Assembly (NCBI GenBank): GCA_002748755.1
Contig: PDTD01000013.1
Location: 123,664 to 187,663, forward strand
Source of the DNA: Desulfobulbus propionicus
Lineage (GTDB): Bacteria; Desulfobacterota; Desulfobulbia; Desulfobulbales; Desulfobulbaceae
DNA length: 64,000 nucleotides
Direction of reading: 5' to 3'
The number at the start of each line of letters is the position of its first letter. The first letter of the stretch is position 1. The translations under genes were made by a program, and so were the position numbers. Shown here piece after piece: positions 45,845-55,268 of the stretch. The notes below the pieces were generated by a model. That model had not been told where the DNA came from. It did not search any database and was given only the letters and a program-made list of their open reading frames with translations.

Positions 45845-47461
45845 TCAATCCTGTCGAGACAGAAGAGTACTGCGTTGCCATTGTTTATCGTCGCGCTCCG
45901 GATAGTCCACAATATAATGCAACCCTCTCGACTCCTTCCTCATGCTCGCACTCCGGACAATCAGGTCTGCAATGACAGCCAAGTTTCGTAATTCTACCAA
46001 ATCAGCAGTCAAGAGATAATCATAAAAATGATGCTTTATCTCTTTGAGCATCCATCCTAAACGCTCTTGCATCAAGTTCAGGCGCTTTGTGCGCCGGACA
46101 ATGCCCACATAGTTCCACATAAGCCGCCGAACCTGATCCCAGTTATGCGTAACCAGGACAGATTCATCCATAATAGCCGCCCCTTCTGTTTTCCACGGCT
46201 CAACGGTTAACTTCGGTAGTTTTCGATATTCTGTTATTCTGGATTCCAGGCACCGCGCTGCCCGATGGGCAAAAACGACAGCCTCCAAGAGCGAGTTACT
46301 GGCCAGGCGATTGGCTCCGTGTAAGCCGGTGCAAGCCGTTTCCCCCAAGGCCATCAAGTTGGCCAACGAGGTTTGTCCGTCTTTATTGACCAAGACACCA
46401 CCACACATATAATGGGCAGCCGGAACCACAGGAATGGGTCTTTTGGTCATATCCACCCCATATTTTTTACAGGTTGCGTAGATATGGGGAAATCGAGTCA
46501 TGACAAACTCCGCCGATTTATGCGATATATCCAAATACACGCAATCGGCTCCACTCTCTTTCATTTCTGCATCTATTCCTCGGGCCACAGCATCTCGCGT
46601 TGCCAGGTCTTTACGTTCATCATACTTATGCATGAACGCTTCCCCTCTTGCATTTACCAGCACCCCACCCTCCCCTCGTACCGCTTCAGATATGAGGAAA
46701 TTTTTGGCCTCCCAATTAAAAAAACAGGTTGGATGAAACTGTATAAACTCCATATTCGCCACCGTGGCGCCCGCCCTGTAGGCCATTGCCACCCCGTCAC
46801 CCGTCGAAATGTCGGGATTGGTCGTGTACAGGTACACCTTCCCGCAGCCCCCGGTACACAACACAGTCACCCTGGCCAAACGTGCATATACCGCTCCGCT
46901 TTGCCGATTCAGGACATAGGCCCCAAGACACCGATCCCGCTCCCCCTTTTGTCCCAAGCCAACAGGCTGCACCTTGGACGCAATCAAAAGATCAATTGCA
47001 AGATGGTTTTCCAGCATCTCTACCCTTGGATTTCCCTTGATCTGCTCCAACAACGCCCGCTCTATCTCGTGCCCTGTAAGATCATGGGCATGAGCGACCC
47101 GTCTGGTGGAATGCCCTCCCTCCATTCCAAGATCAAACTCTTCCCCCTGTTTTCCCTTCTGGAACTGCACCCCCAGACTCATAAGCTCCCGAACCCTTTC
47201 TGGACCTTCCCCGGCAACAAGTCCCACCACCTCTTTGTCACAAATACCAGCACCGGAAACCAAGGTGTCTTGCACATGGGCCTCCACAGTATCCTCCACA
47301 GAAAGGACCGCAGCCACCCCGCCCTGAGCCAGATTTGTAGCCGTGTCTTCCTTCTCTTTTTTGGTGACCAAGGTGACAGAGGCAAACTTCGCCACTTTTA
47401 AGGCAAAAGACAGCCCAGATATACCACTTCCTATGACAAGAACATCACTATCGTACTGCAT
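45845..47461 (-). CDS. nadB: L-aspartate oxidase
   Basis: 538-aa flavoprotein converting aspartate to iminoaspartate for NAD synthesis. FAD motif VLVIGSGISGLSFAL, LAQGGVAAVLS, the active-site EGGHSTRRVAHAHDLTG, FIQFHPTCF, SEAVRGEGGVLVN and the C-terminal helical region are present. Fumarate reductase/succinate dehydrogenase A is the related family, but the short ending and EGGHS motif favour NadB. ATG 47461 follows GGAGG. No nadA or nadC is in view. A parS site lies 17 bases upstream of its start. Confidence 0.93.
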   Translation of the reverse strand: MQYDSDVLVIGSGISGLSFALKVAKFASVTLVTKKEKEDTATNLAQGGVAAVLSVEDTVEAHVQDTLVSGAGICDKEVVGLVAGEGPERVRELMSLGVQFQKGKQGEEFDLGMEGGHSTRRVAHAHDLTGHEIERALLEQIKGNPRVEMLENHLAIDLLIASKVQPVGLGQKGERDRCLGAYVLNRQSGAVYARLARVTVLCTGGCGKVYLYTTNPDISTGDGVAMAYRAGATVANMEFIQFHPTCFFNWEAKNFLISEAVRGEGGVLVNARGEAFMHKYDERKDLATRDAVARGIDAEMKESGADCVYLDISHKSAEFVMTRFPHIYATCKKYGVDMTKRPIPVVPAAHYMCGGVLVNKDGQTSLANLMALGETACTGLHGANRLASNSLLEAVVFAHRAARCLESRITEYRKLPKLTVEPWKTEGAAIMDESVLVTHNWDQVRRLMWNYVGIVRRTKRLNLMQERLGWMLKEIKHHFYDYLLTADLVELRNLAVIADLIVRSASMRKESRGLHYIVDYPERDDKQWQRSTLLSRQD

Positions 47462-47478
47462 TATACCTCCACACACAT

Positions 47479-47494
47479 TGTTTCACGTGAAACA
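47479..47494. promoter_or_regulatory. parS centromere site
   Basis: TGTTTCACGTGAAACA, a perfect 16-base palindrome identical to the canonical ParB-binding site. It lies 154 bases before parA, between divergent nadB and parA. It nucleates ParB spreading near the chromosome origin; parA-parB on its right confirm the reading. Confidence 0.97.
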
Positions 47495-47647
47495 TGGACA
47501 AAAAACCTGTTCAACCAAAAGAGAAATGTACACTGACGCAGCAGAGTATAGTATACTGTTTTCCGTTTTCGTCAATAAGGTTAAATCCGCTCTGCGTGGA
47601 AATCGATCAGTATTCCAACCAGACACGCTTCCAGGGAGTACCGTACC

Positions 47648-48415
47648 GTGTGTGCTAAAATCGTGGCGTTAGCCAATCAAAAAGGGGGAGTTGGCAAAAC
47701 AACCACTGCGCTGAACCTTGCAGCTGCGCTGGCGACCAAGCAAAAAAATATTCTTCTCGTGGACTCGGATCCCCAGGGGAACGCTTCAAGTGGTGTTGGT
47801 TGGACAGCGAACGGGAGTGAGAACACTATCTACAGTTGCTATATTGGGGCACAGAAAACAAAAGGATGTATCCATTCGACTACCCTTAAAAATCTCTTTC
47901 TTCTCCCTGCTTCCATTGATTTGGTTGGGGTTGAAGTGGAACTCATCAATCACCAAAACAGGGAGAAAAAACTCAAATCCATTCTCCAACAGGTTCAGGA
48001 TGACTATGATTTTATTTTTATCGACTGCCCCCCTTCCCTGGGTTTGCTAACCCTAAACAGTCTTACAGCTGCAGATTCGGTGCTCATCCCTCTCCAGTGT
48101 GAATATTTTGCCCTGGAAGGATTGGCGCAGCTTATCAGTACAATTCGGCGGGTGAAAAAAAAACTGAACAGGGAACTATACATAGAGGGTCTTCTTTTGA
48201 CCATGTACGATGGTCGCAACAAGTTAACCCACTCTGTTGCCAAAGAAGTTCGTAAACATTTCCAAGACCAAGTATATACAAACTTTATCCCGCGCAATGT
48301 TCGGTTAAGTGAGAGCCCCAGTCATGGGCAGACTATTCTTGAGTATGATAAAAACTGTAATGGAGCAAGAGCCTACATCAAACTTGGTGCAGAGTTTCTT
48401 AAAAAAACCAAGTAA
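47648..48415 (+). CDS. parA: Chromosome partitioning ATPase ParA (Soj)
   Basis: 255-aa deviant-Walker ATPase that moves ParB-parS complexes over the nucleoid. P-loop KGGVGKTTTALNLA, A-prime box DSDPQGNASSGVG and FIFIDCPPSLGLLTLN are clear. It starts at GTG 47648 with GGGAG about nine bases upstream, and has no N-terminal HTH, so it is of the chromosomal (Soj) type. parB follows after 186 bases. Confidence 0.96.
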   Translation: MCAKIVALANQKGGVGKTTTALNLAAALATKQKNILLVDSDPQGNASSGVGWTANGSENTIYSCYIGAQKTKGCIHSTTLKNLFLLPASIDLVGVEVELINHQNREKKLKSILQQVQDDYDFIFIDCPPSLGLLTLNSLTAADSVLIPLQCEYFALEGLAQLISTIRRVKKKLNRELYIEGLLLTMYDGRNKLTHSVAKEVRKHFQDQVYTNFIPRNVRLSESPSHGQTILEYDKNCNGARAYIKLGAEFLKKTK

Positions 48416-48601
48416 GCGAGGCTACGCATCGAGGTGTTTTTGTACAAACGTAATCCCGGCTCACGAGGTACAGATTCAGGGGCATTATTTTCCCCCAAAC
48501 ACCCATTCCACAGCAACACCTGGGCAATGCAGCTTGCAACAGGACAGGCTCCAGAACCGTGCAAGCCCTGCAGCCACAGGCCTCACTAAAGAAGAGAATC
48601 C

Positions 48602-49480
48602 ATGAACAAAAAAAGTGTCCTCGGGAGAGGGGTTGGAGCCCTGCTCTCAATTGATAACCAGGATGAAGAGGATCGTTTTTTTCTTTGTGATATAAAAAAA
48701 ATAGATCCAAACCCTGACCAACCACGCTCCTGTTTTGATCCAGACAAATTGCAGCAGCTCAGTGAGTCCATACAGGACAAGGGGGTCATACAACCACTTC
48801 TGGTCTGCAGAAGCAAAAAGAACCGCTACAAACTCATAGCCGGAGAGCGTAGACTACGGGCCGCAAAAATGGCCCAACAGACAGAGGTTCCGGTTGTGGT
48901 CATGGAGGATCAGGATGATTTAGGAAACCTGGAACTGGCTCTGATAGAAAATATCCAGCGCCATGACCTGAACCCCATTGAAGAAGCCCTGGCCTATTCC
49001 AGACTGATCAACACATTCAACCTTACCCAGGAAGAGGTTGCTAAAAAGGTTGGCAGAAAAAGATCCACCATTACCAATGTGTTGCGTCTTCTCAATTTAC
49101 CCAAATTCATCCAAAACGATGTTGCGCTGGGGAAACTCTCTGAAGGACACGCCCGAGTTCTTCTGAGAGTGAAGGATAACCCTGAGCGATTGCAGCAAAT
49201 CCGGGATCAGATACTAAAAGAAGATCTCTCTGTTCGAGCCACCGAAAAACTGTGTAAGAAACAAAAGAAAACAGCAAAAGAGGATGCAAAAAAGACGGGT
49301 ACACCTGACGGCCTGCCCAGGCAGTACTGTTCTGCTGTTGTCACCCACATGACCAACTACCTCAACACCAAGGTGCGAATCGTACAAAACGGTACCCGGG
49401 GCAAACTGGAAATAGAATACTTTTCCAGCGATGATCTGGACCGGCTGGTCAGTCTTATTGACAAAAACCAGGGCCCTTGA
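48602..49480 (+). CDS. parB: Chromosome partitioning protein ParB (Spo0J)
   Basis: 292-aa CTPase clamp that loads at parS. N-terminal KKSVLGRGVGALL, the CTP-binding boxes PNPDQPR and LIAGERRLRAAKMA, then ENIQRHDLNPIEEA and the HTH (LTQEEVAKKVGRKRSTITNVLRLL) are present. The C-terminal dimerisation segment is KLEIEYFSSDDLDRLVSLI. A cognate parS is at 47479. Confidence 0.96.
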   Translation: MNKKSVLGRGVGALLSIDNQDEEDRFFLCDIKKIDPNPDQPRSCFDPDKLQQLSESIQDKGVIQPLLVCRSKKNRYKLIAGERRLRAAKMAQQTEVPVVVMEDQDDLGNLELALIENIQRHDLNPIEEALAYSRLINTFNLTQEEVAKKVGRKRSTITNVLRLLNLPKFIQNDVALGKLSEGHARVLLRVKDNPERLQQIRDQILKEDLSVRATEKLCKKQKKTAKEDAKKTGTPDGLPRQYCSAVVTHMTNYLNTKVRIVQNGTRGKLEIEYFSSDDLDRLVSLIDKNQGP

Positions 49481-50048
49481 TCCCTGCACAGTGAACGGTT
49501 CGGTTCAGGTTGTTGCTGATTTTCTGCTGGCTGTTCCTGGTTAGCCAGGATTGCTCACCAACCCAGGTGTTCCCAAGATCAGGTGGTATTTTGCTCACTC
49601 ATTCTACCTGGATATATAAGCGCCTATATGGGTGCCACAATACTGCCAAAGAGAAGAGCGCCTGGGCTGGCCAGGGGTGAACATGCAGGTGGAAGAGGAA
49701 AAACACATCAATTGCTTGAAAAACAAGACTGAAATAGGTACGTTGGCACAGTTGTCATCCTGTTACTCAAACCGGAATTCTTGAGGTGTCCAAGCAGCGC
49801 TGGCACAAGAGATGTCGCCTTGCTTCTCCAATAGTACCTCAACACCTTGACCAACACAGCAGATGGGCTGCTCATTGCAGTCGTTGTATACGGTTGTTGA
49901 ATGCGTCCAAGATTTTTGCGTTGCTTCCTTGTTCTCTCTTCTGGAACAAGACAGGACGCCAACTCAGACTCTCAACAGATACACACTCGGGTAAAAAATG
50001 ACCATATTCACCCCCCTATCCACTAACCAATACTCATACTGGCTGTTT
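49481..50048. other. Intergenic region with repeat copy 12
   Basis: 568 bases without a recognised gene. The repeat copy at 49543-49735 fills a third. Bases 49740-50000 show nothing clear; the frames there lack ribosome-binding sites. Confidence 0.4.
49543..49735 (+). repeat. Interspersed hairpin repeat, copy 12
   Basis: Starts AGCCAGGATTGCTCACCAAC. It keeps CAGGTGGTATTTTGCTCACT, CATTCTACCTGGATATATAA, ATATGGGTGCCACAATACTG, CCAAAGAGAAGAGCGCCTGG and GGGTGAACATG. The hairpin arms are partly decayed. Confidence 0.65.
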
Positions 50049-50513
50049 ATGAAAGTGAAATCAGTTCCCGTTTTCCTCCTTATCGCCCTCTTTTTTCTTG
50101 TTCATACTTCCGTTGCCGCCGCCAAAATGGTTTCCATACGTGGTGAAGACATCAACATGCGCTCCGGACCCGGTACGCAATACAAGGTCCTCTGGCAGTT
50201 GGGTTCAGGCTATCCACTCAAGGTCCTTAAGCAAAAAGGTAAGTGGTACAGAGTGCAGGACTTTGAGGGCAGTATCGGCTGGGTACACCGCGATGTGACC
50301 ACCCCCACCCCGCACATGATCGTAAAGGTGCATAAAAAAACCCGAAAAAAAATAAATGTTCGCAGTAAACCCGGAACGAACAATCAAATCGTCGCTCAGG
50401 CCTATTACGGGGTCGTGTTCAAGACGTTGGAGCAAAAAAGGGGCTGGGTCCACGTCAGTCACGCGAAAGGGGTAGAAGGGTGGATTAAACGCTCTTTGCT
50501 GTGGGGATACTGA
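50049..50513 (+). CDS. Secreted protein with two bacterial SH3 domains
   Basis: 154 aa with the start ATG 50049, chosen because MKVKSVPVFLLIALFFLVHT forms a clean signal peptide ending VAAA. Residues 28-80 (GEDINMRSGPGTQYKVLWQL, WYRVQDFEGSIGWVHRD) and 95-150 (KKINVRSKPGTNNQIVAQA, GWVHVSHAKGVEGWI) are two SH3b repeats, usually peptidoglycan-targeting. ATG 49998 would add 17 residues. No catalytic domain is present, so it is probably a cell-wall-associated or accessory protein. Confidence 0.8.
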   Translation: MKVKSVPVFLLIALFFLVHTSVAAAKMVSIRGEDINMRSGPGTQYKVLWQLGSGYPLKVLKQKGKWYRVQDFEGSIGWVHRDVTTPTPHMIVKVHKKTRKKINVRSKPGTNNQIVAQAYYGVVFKTLEQKRGWVHVSHAKGVEGWIKRSLLWGY

Positions 50514-50704
50514 TTCTGCCACCACTTCTCCAGCCTTAGGCGTTCCCCAGTATGTCCCCCTAAGATAAAAAAGAGTACATGTGCTATGCCCTCCCTTTTT
50601 ATTTTAGGGGGTCTCTTCACGAGCAGGCCGGGTAAAAGGCGGTAAAAGGCGCTGTGAGCAGGCTCCTGAAGACTATTGCTCATAAAGCGCATCTTGCTCC
50701 GCCT

Positions 50705-51142
50705 TTACTCAACCACACGCCGCCTGCTCCGCTTTAACAGCGACCTGTCTTTTTTTCGCTGTAAACGGCGCTCTTGAGAACTCTTCGGAGGAGCGGTCCT
50801 CCGCCTCTTGGCACGGGTGTGCAAGGCGCTCCCCAGCTCTGCTGTAAAACGAGCAATCACGGCTCTCCGATTAGCCTGTTGGGTTCTATGCTCATCGGCC
50901 TGAATGTACAGGAGCCCGGCCTGATTTATCCTCTTGGCCAGCTTCCTGCGAATACCCTCCTTCTGCAAGGCAGTCAGAGAAGGCGAGTGTTCGAGATCAA
51001 ACACCAATGTTACCTTGGTATGCACCTTGTTAACATTTTGTCCGCCAGGGCCACCTGAGCAGGAGAAACGAAAGGTCAACTCTCTTGCCGGTATAACCAG
51101 TGATGGGGTAACAACGATCTCCTTTTCACTGCGCAGCACCAT
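50705..51142 (-). CDS. arfB: Alternative ribosome-rescue peptidyl-tRNA hydrolase (ArfB/YaeJ)
   Basis: 145-aa release-factor-like protein. The GGQ motif (RFSCSGGPGGQNVNKVHTKV) hydrolyses peptidyl-tRNA, and the Lys/Arg-rich tail (RRRTAPPKSSQERRLQRKK) would enter the empty mRNA channel of stalled ribosomes. There is no codon-recognition domain, as expected for this family. It lies seven bases after the ABC transporter ATPase stop on the same strand. Confidence 0.92.
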   Translation of the reverse strand: MVLRSEKEIVVTPSLVIPARELTFRFSCSGGPGGQNVNKVHTKVTLVFDLEHSPSLTALQKEGIRRKLAKRINQAGLLYIQADEHRTQQANRRAVIARFTAELGSALHTRAKRRRTAPPKSSQERRLQRKKDRSLLKRSRRRVVE

Positions 51143-51148
51143 AATTGA

Positions 51149-51889
51149 TTACAAAATCTGCTGTAAAAACAATTTACTTCGCTCATGTACCGGGTTTTCA
51201 AAAAATACACCTGGCGCAGCCTGTTCGACAATGGTCCCCTGGTCCATAAAGACCACCTGATCAGCCACCTCTCTGGCAAACCCCATTTCATGCGTAACCA
51301 CCAGCATGGTCATCCCCTCTTTTGCCAGGGTCACCATCACCTCCAGAACCTCGTTGATCATCTCGGGATCTAGGGCTGATGTCGGCTCGTCAAACAGCAT
51401 TATTTTTGGTTCCATGGCCAGAGCGCGGGCTATGGCCACTCGTTGCTGCTGGCCCCCGGAAAGCTGAATGGGATAATGATCGGCGCGATCTCGCAGCCCC
51501 ACCTTGTCCAACAAGGAAAGCGCTATATCACGGGCTTGAGACTTCTCCATTTTTTTAAGCTTAAGCGGAGCCAAGGTGAGGTTGTCCAGTACGGAGAGGT
51601 GGCGGAACAGATTGAAACTCTGAAACACCATCCCCAGTTCCATGCGGATCTGATTAATATCTTCCTCTGGATCCATAATATCGTGACCATCCACCACTAT
51701 AGTACCAGAATCGATGGTTTCCAGCTTATTGATGGTCCGGAGCAAGGTAGATTTTCCAGAACCCGATGGGCCCAGAACAACAACTTTTTCGCCTGGTGTT
51801 ATATTCAAACTCACGTTCTTAAGAGCTTGAAAAGAACCAAAAAATTTATTGATATTCTGAATTTGAATAACCGGTTCAGCGACGTTCAT
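51149..51889 (-). CDS. Polar amino acid ABC transporter ATP-binding protein (GlnQ-like)
   Basis: 246-aa ATPase: Walker [13 protein letters not shown]-loop [16 protein letters not shown], signature [16 protein letters not shown], Walker [16 protein letters not shown] and the switch in [12 protein letters not shown]. The wording is typical of glutamine/histidine/arginine importers. Its start overlaps the permease gene by 14 bases. Confidence 0.95.
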   Translation of the reverse strand: MNVAEPVIQIQNINKFFGSFQALKNVSLNITPGEKVVVLGPSGSGKSTLLRTINKLETIDSGTIVVDGHDIMDPEEDINQIRMELGMVFQSFNLFRHLSVLDNLTLAPLKLKKMEKSQARDIALSLLDKVGLRDRADHYPIQLSGGQQQRVAIARALAMEPKIMLFDEPTSALDPEMINEVLEVMVTLAKEGMTMLVVTHEMGFAREVADQVVFMDQGTIVEQAAPGVFFENPVHERSKLFLQQIL

Positions 51890-52664
51890 AATGACTCAGG
51901 CGGTGCTCCATAATACTTATGAGTTTAGAGAGTATGAGGGTAATCAACAGATAAACAAGTGCGATAACCGTATATGTCTCAAAATAATTAAAGCTCTCTG
52001 CCGCATACTCACGACCCCGGCGAAGGATGTCGGCCACAGCCAGAATGGAAACCAGCGAGGTGTCTTTGAGCAAAGCTATAAACTCATTCCCCACTGGTGG
52101 CAAGATAGTTCTCCAGGCCTGGGGGAGAACAACATAGAGCATGGTCTGTTTATTGTTAAACCCCAGGGAGAGTGAAGCTTCTGTCTGTCCAAAGTCTATG
52201 GAACCAATACCGGCCCGAAACACTTCCCCCATATATGCTCCGTAACAAAAGGCCATGGCGATGACCGCAGCTACAATACTCGGTACCCGAAAAATCTGAC
52301 CCAGAGCAAAATAGATGTAGAAAAGCTGCACCAAAAGGGGGATACCGCGCACGACTTCCACATATAAGGAGGCGACCATGTTGATGAACCTGTTTCGGGA
52401 CAACCGACCCAAACCTGTCAACAAACCAATAACAATGGCAAAAAGAATAGCCAAAATCGTCACCTGAAAGGTAACAACCACCCCGTCCGGGATAAACTTG
52501 AGTATATCCAGGTAGGGATCAGGTCGTACGACAGGCAGGGTGATAAGAAGACAGGTAGTACCTATAAGTGCCACCCACCAGGCCGACACGAGTCCCTTAT
52601 CTTCCGGAAAAGGAATAGCAGCGCCGTCTCCCACCTCAATTTTGGTTATTTTATCTTGAGTCAT
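51876..52664 (-). CDS. Polar amino acid ABC transporter permease
   Basis: 262-aa HisM/GlnP-type permease. About five helices, with the [16 protein letters not shown] segment and an EAA loop ([27 protein letters not shown], conserved G at the middle). ATG 52664 ([11 protein letters not shown]) is preferred over 52703 because the upstream residues look unconserved. A repeat element of about 220 bases separates it from the binding-protein gene. Confidence 0.9.
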   Translation of the reverse strand: MTQDKITKIEVGDGAAIPFPEDKGLVSAWWVALIGTTCLLITLPVVRPDPYLDILKFIPDGVVVTFQVTILAILFAIVIGLLTGLGRLSRNRFINMVASLYVEVVRGIPLLVQLFYIYFALGQIFRVPSIVAAVIAMAFCYGAYMGEVFRAGIGSIDFGQTEASLSLGFNNKQTMLYVVLPQAWRTILPPVGNEFIALLKDTSLVSILAVADILRRGREYAAESFNYFETYTVIALVYLLITLILSKLISIMEHRLSHYERR

Positions 52665-52729
52665 ATCGCTCACTCTCTGAAAAACCAAAGCGGAAAGGTA
52701 CAACCAGGTTCACCTGTGTGCAATGTGAG

Positions 52730-52949
52730 CCCGGATTCCCGTGAACATTATCTTTTATTTGAGAAACAGTGGTCAAAACTGTTGGATGTGATCTCCATGA
52801 GCAGCTCGCTCATGTCGACCAAATGATCACCCCAGGCCAGCCCAGGCAGCGCCCCTTTCGGCGGTATTTTGGCGCCCCGTAAACCCACGTATGACGAAAC
52901 AGCAAAACCGACCGAACCTGCGACCACCTGAGCTGATAAGAAATCCGGG
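52730..52949 (-). repeat. Interspersed hairpin repeat, copy 13 (full length, inside an operon)
   Basis: Minus orientation, from CCCGGATTTCTTATCAGCTC (at 52949) to CGGGAATCCGGGC (at 52730), so both inverted ends are clear. Interior landmarks: CAGGTGGTCGCAGGTTCGG, GGGGCGCCAAAATACCGCCG, GGGGTGATCATTTGGTCGAC, ATGAGCGAGCTGCTCATGG and GAGATCACATCC. It sits between the binding-protein and permease genes of the ABC transporter. Confidence 0.8.
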
Positions 52950-52956
52950 TGAGGAT

Positions 52957-53688
52957 TTACTGACCTATCCACTTCTTCTGCAGCTCTTTATCAATACCCT
53001 TTTGCTTGACAGCCGCAACCCCCTTGTTGACCAGTTCCAGAACTGCATGGTTGCCCTTTTTGACGGCGACTCCATAGTTTTCGGCCTCACCACTCATGAG
53101 AACAGCTGCAATTTTCAAGGAGTCCTTGTACTTGTCCATGGCATAGTTGGCGGCGACAGGATCATCGCAGACCACGGCCGCTATCCGACCGACGTTGAGA
53201 TCTTCCATGGCCAGTCCGACTTCGTCATAGGACTTGGCGACAACGCCCTTGACAGCCTTGATGGCAAAATAGCCGGTTGTTCCTATCTGTCCGCCCACTT
53301 TTTGGCCTTTCAGATCAGCAAGACTCCGAGCGTTGGAATCCTTGCTTACGATCAAAGCCTGGCGCACAGTGAAATAGGGTTCTGAAAAATCCATGGCCTT
53401 TTTTCGTTTCTCCGTGATGGTCACAGAAGACACGATTGCGTCATATTTTCCCGCGGCCAGGCCGGCAAAAATACCGTCCCAGGCTGTATTTTTAAAGATT
53501 GGCTTGAAACCAGCCTCTTTACCGGCTGCGGTTAGGTAATCAATGGCATAGCCAACTACCTGTTTCTGATCGTTCACAAACTCCATGGGAGGCCAGGTGG
53601 CATCGGTGGCAAACAAAATCTCCTTTTCAGCCCAGGCAGAACTGCAGAAAACGAGAAACACACTACAAATCCAAAAAAATTTTTTCAT
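52957..53688 (-). CDS. Amino acid ABC transporter substrate-binding protein
   Basis: 243-aa periplasmic binding protein of the SBP_bac_3 family. Signal peptide MKKFFWICSVFLVFCSSAWA, then EILFATDATWPPMEFVNDQK, GYAIDYLTAAGKEAGF, AIVSSVTITEKRKKAMDFSEPYF and GQIGTTGYFAI, all typical of basic/polar amino acid binders. ATG 53688 follows GAGGTG; the longer frame to 53757 is unsupported. Confidence 0.95.
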   Translation of the reverse strand: MKKFFWICSVFLVFCSSAWAEKEILFATDATWPPMEFVNDQKQVVGYAIDYLTAAGKEAGFKPIFKNTAWDGIFAGLAAGKYDAIVSSVTITEKRKKAMDFSEPYFTVRQALIVSKDSNARSLADLKGQKVGGQIGTTGYFAIKAVKGVVAKSYDEVGLAMEDLNVGRIAAVVCDDPVAANYAMDKYKDSLKIAAVLMSGEAENYGVAVKKGNHAVLELVNKGVAAVKQKGIDKELQKKWIGQ

Positions 53689-54045
53689 AAAATTCACCTC
53701 ATTATAATCGGTTATCGTTCTCATGGTGTTCTCATGAATACCAACTGTCTCGACCAAATCGTATCAGTGTTTATATCAATTTGATGGCATTTTCCTTCTC
53801 CAACACCTTCCATTCTCCCTAAAAAAAACTTTATCCGGCAGGACACCTGTACCATCCATCAGTCGCAGAGGCAATAAAAAGTACACTCTGACAGCACCTG
53901 CAGTGTACAATTTCCCTCCAGAAGTAGGTCATCAAACCTTCTGTGGAGGTAAAAGAGATGGTTTCCCTTGACTCCAAGACGAAGAAGCCGTTATACATCT
54001 GTGTTATAGAGCCCAATACCTGTCACATTGAACGAGGAAAGATCC
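53689..54045. other. Divergent region between ABC transporter and pal
   Basis: 357 bases without a gene. A short inverted repeat GTACACT/AGTGTAC (53881-53908, 14-base loop) could be an operator or hairpin. Promoters for both neighbours should lie here but none is clear. Confidence 0.4.
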
Positions 54046-54663
54046 ATGATTACACCCAGACGATTGACCTTTGTATGCGCAATCGCCGCTACAGTCCTCA
54101 TGTTCGGAGGCTGCGGTAAACAACCAGTAGGACCCTACAGCTCGAAACCTGGTTCCAACATGCCGGAAGGTAAAGCCATTGATTATTCCAATGGACGAGG
54201 GACAATTACCGAGGAACTGGGACCAAGTGAAGAGTCCCTGGATGCTGCTGCAAACGGTGCCAATGTTGGCAGTCTCGGTTTCAGCGGTGATATGAACAGT
54301 GACGAATATAAACAGATCTACGGCCGTTCCTCATCGCAAATGCAGCCTGTGTACTTTGATTTCGACCAGGCAACCATACGTGGTGACCAGATCCCAAGAA
54401 TAGAACACAATGCCGAGTATTTGAGAGCTAACCCTGCACAAAATGTAGTCATCGAGGGGAACTGTGACGACCGGGGCACCAACGAATACAATCTGGCCCT
54501 GGGAGAGCGAAGAGCACAAAATGCCAAGAATTATCTGGTCGAGCTGGGCATTGAAGAATACCGCATTCGGACTGTCAGTTATGGCGAAGAGCGCCCCCTC
54601 TTCAGCGGTCAGACAGACGCTGATCTCTCCCACAACCGTCGTGATGATTTCATCCTGGAATAA
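54046..54663 (+). CDS. pal: Peptidoglycan-associated lipoprotein (Pal/OmpA family)
   Basis: 205-aa outer-membrane lipoprotein. ATG 54046 follows GAGGAAAGATCC. The lipobox is LMFGGC (Cys at about residue 23). The OmpA-like peptidoglycan-binding domain covers 95-205: PVYFDFDQATIRGDQIPRI, VVIEGNCDDRGTNEYNLALG (the Asp/Arg diaminopimelate site), RAQNAKNYLVELG and SYGEERPLFSG. No tolB is adjacent in the window. A terminator-like hairpin follows. Confidence 0.92.
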   Translation: MITPRRLTFVCAIAATVLMFGGCGKQPVGPYSSKPGSNMPEGKAIDYSNGRGTITEELGPSEESLDAAANGANVGSLGFSGDMNSDEYKQIYGRSSSQMQPVYFDFDQATIRGDQIPRIEHNAEYLRANPAQNVVIEGNCDDRGTNEYNLALGERRAQNAKNYLVELGIEEYRIRTVSYGEERPLFSGQTDADLSHNRRDDFILE

Positions 54664-54681
54664 ACCCATCTCCCTGCATTG

Positions 54682-54723
54682 GTTCCCCTCCTGCCATACT
54701 TTGTGGCGGCAGGGGAACTTTTC
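54682..54723 (+). terminator. Intrinsic terminator after pal
   Basis: GTTCCCCTCCTGCC, short loop, GGCGGCAGGGGAAC followed by TTTTCCC, with one bulge. It lies 20 bases past the pal stop. Confidence 0.7.
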
Positions 54724-54788
54724 CCTGCCCACCTAATTCACCTCTGCACCTGCTTTCTGGAAAGGAAAGATATCTTCACTGAACGCAC

Positions 54789-54817
54789 TTGACTTGATAA
54801 TAGTTACTAATTACAGT
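54789..54817 (+). promoter_or_regulatory. Promoter with overlapping Fur/PerR-type operator
   Basis: TTGACT (54789-54794), 17-base spacer, TACAGT (54812-54817). The spacer TGATAATAGTTACTAAT is an AT-rich partial palindrome around TAGTTACTA, resembling a Fur/PerR box in composition. Because it sits in front of a Fur-family gene, autoregulation is likely; inferred. Confidence 0.6.
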
Positions 54818-54851
54818 TGTTGAAAATCAATACAAGGCAACAAGTATTCTT

Positions 54852-55268
54852 ATGAAAAACGAACTCCGGATGACACACCAGCGCAAACTTATCCTGTCTG
54901 AGCTCAAAAAGTCAACCACACATCCCACAGCAGATGAGTTGTATGAACGGGTTAAAAAAGAAATGCCCCGTATTAGCCTTGCCACTGTGTATCGTAATCT
55001 GGAAATTTTGTCTGAAGTCGGTATTATCCGCAAACTCGAAATAAGCGGTCGACAGAAACGCTTCGATTGGGAGTTGGAAGATCATAACCATATCTACTGT
55101 GTCAAATGTCACCGTGTGGACAATATCAAGCTTGACCATAAACCGCAGATAATGATACAGCCTGAAGAGAAGAAAGGGTATCGCATATCTGGCTGCAGGG
55201 TGGAGTTATATGGCCTCTGTCCAGAATGCCAGAAAAAAGAGGATAAACAAGAGGGAGAAAACGATTAA
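54852..55268 (+). CDS. Fur-family transcriptional regulator (PerR-like)
   Basis: 138 aa. The N-terminal winged helix MTHQRKLILSELKKSTTHPTADELYERVKKEMPRISLATVYRNLEIL is typical of Fur proteins. The second domain has HNHIYCVKCHRVDNI and the closing CPECQKK, forming the structural zinc site. The order and the lack of a long Fur-type His cluster favour PerR (peroxide sensing). Downstream are desulfoferrodoxin and rubredoxin, likely regulon members, but an AT-rich insert lies between. Confidence 0.9.
   Translation: MKNELRMTHQRKLILSELKKSTTHPTADELYERVKKEMPRISLATVYRNLEILSEVGIIRKLEISGRQKRFDWELEDHNHIYCVKCHRVDNIKLDHKPQIMIQPEEKKGYRISGCRVELYGLCPECQKKEDKQEGEND

Noticed and set aside
47524-47557. TATAGT/TATACT before parA as its promoter
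   Set aside because: No acceptable -35 at 16-18 bases from either hexamer.
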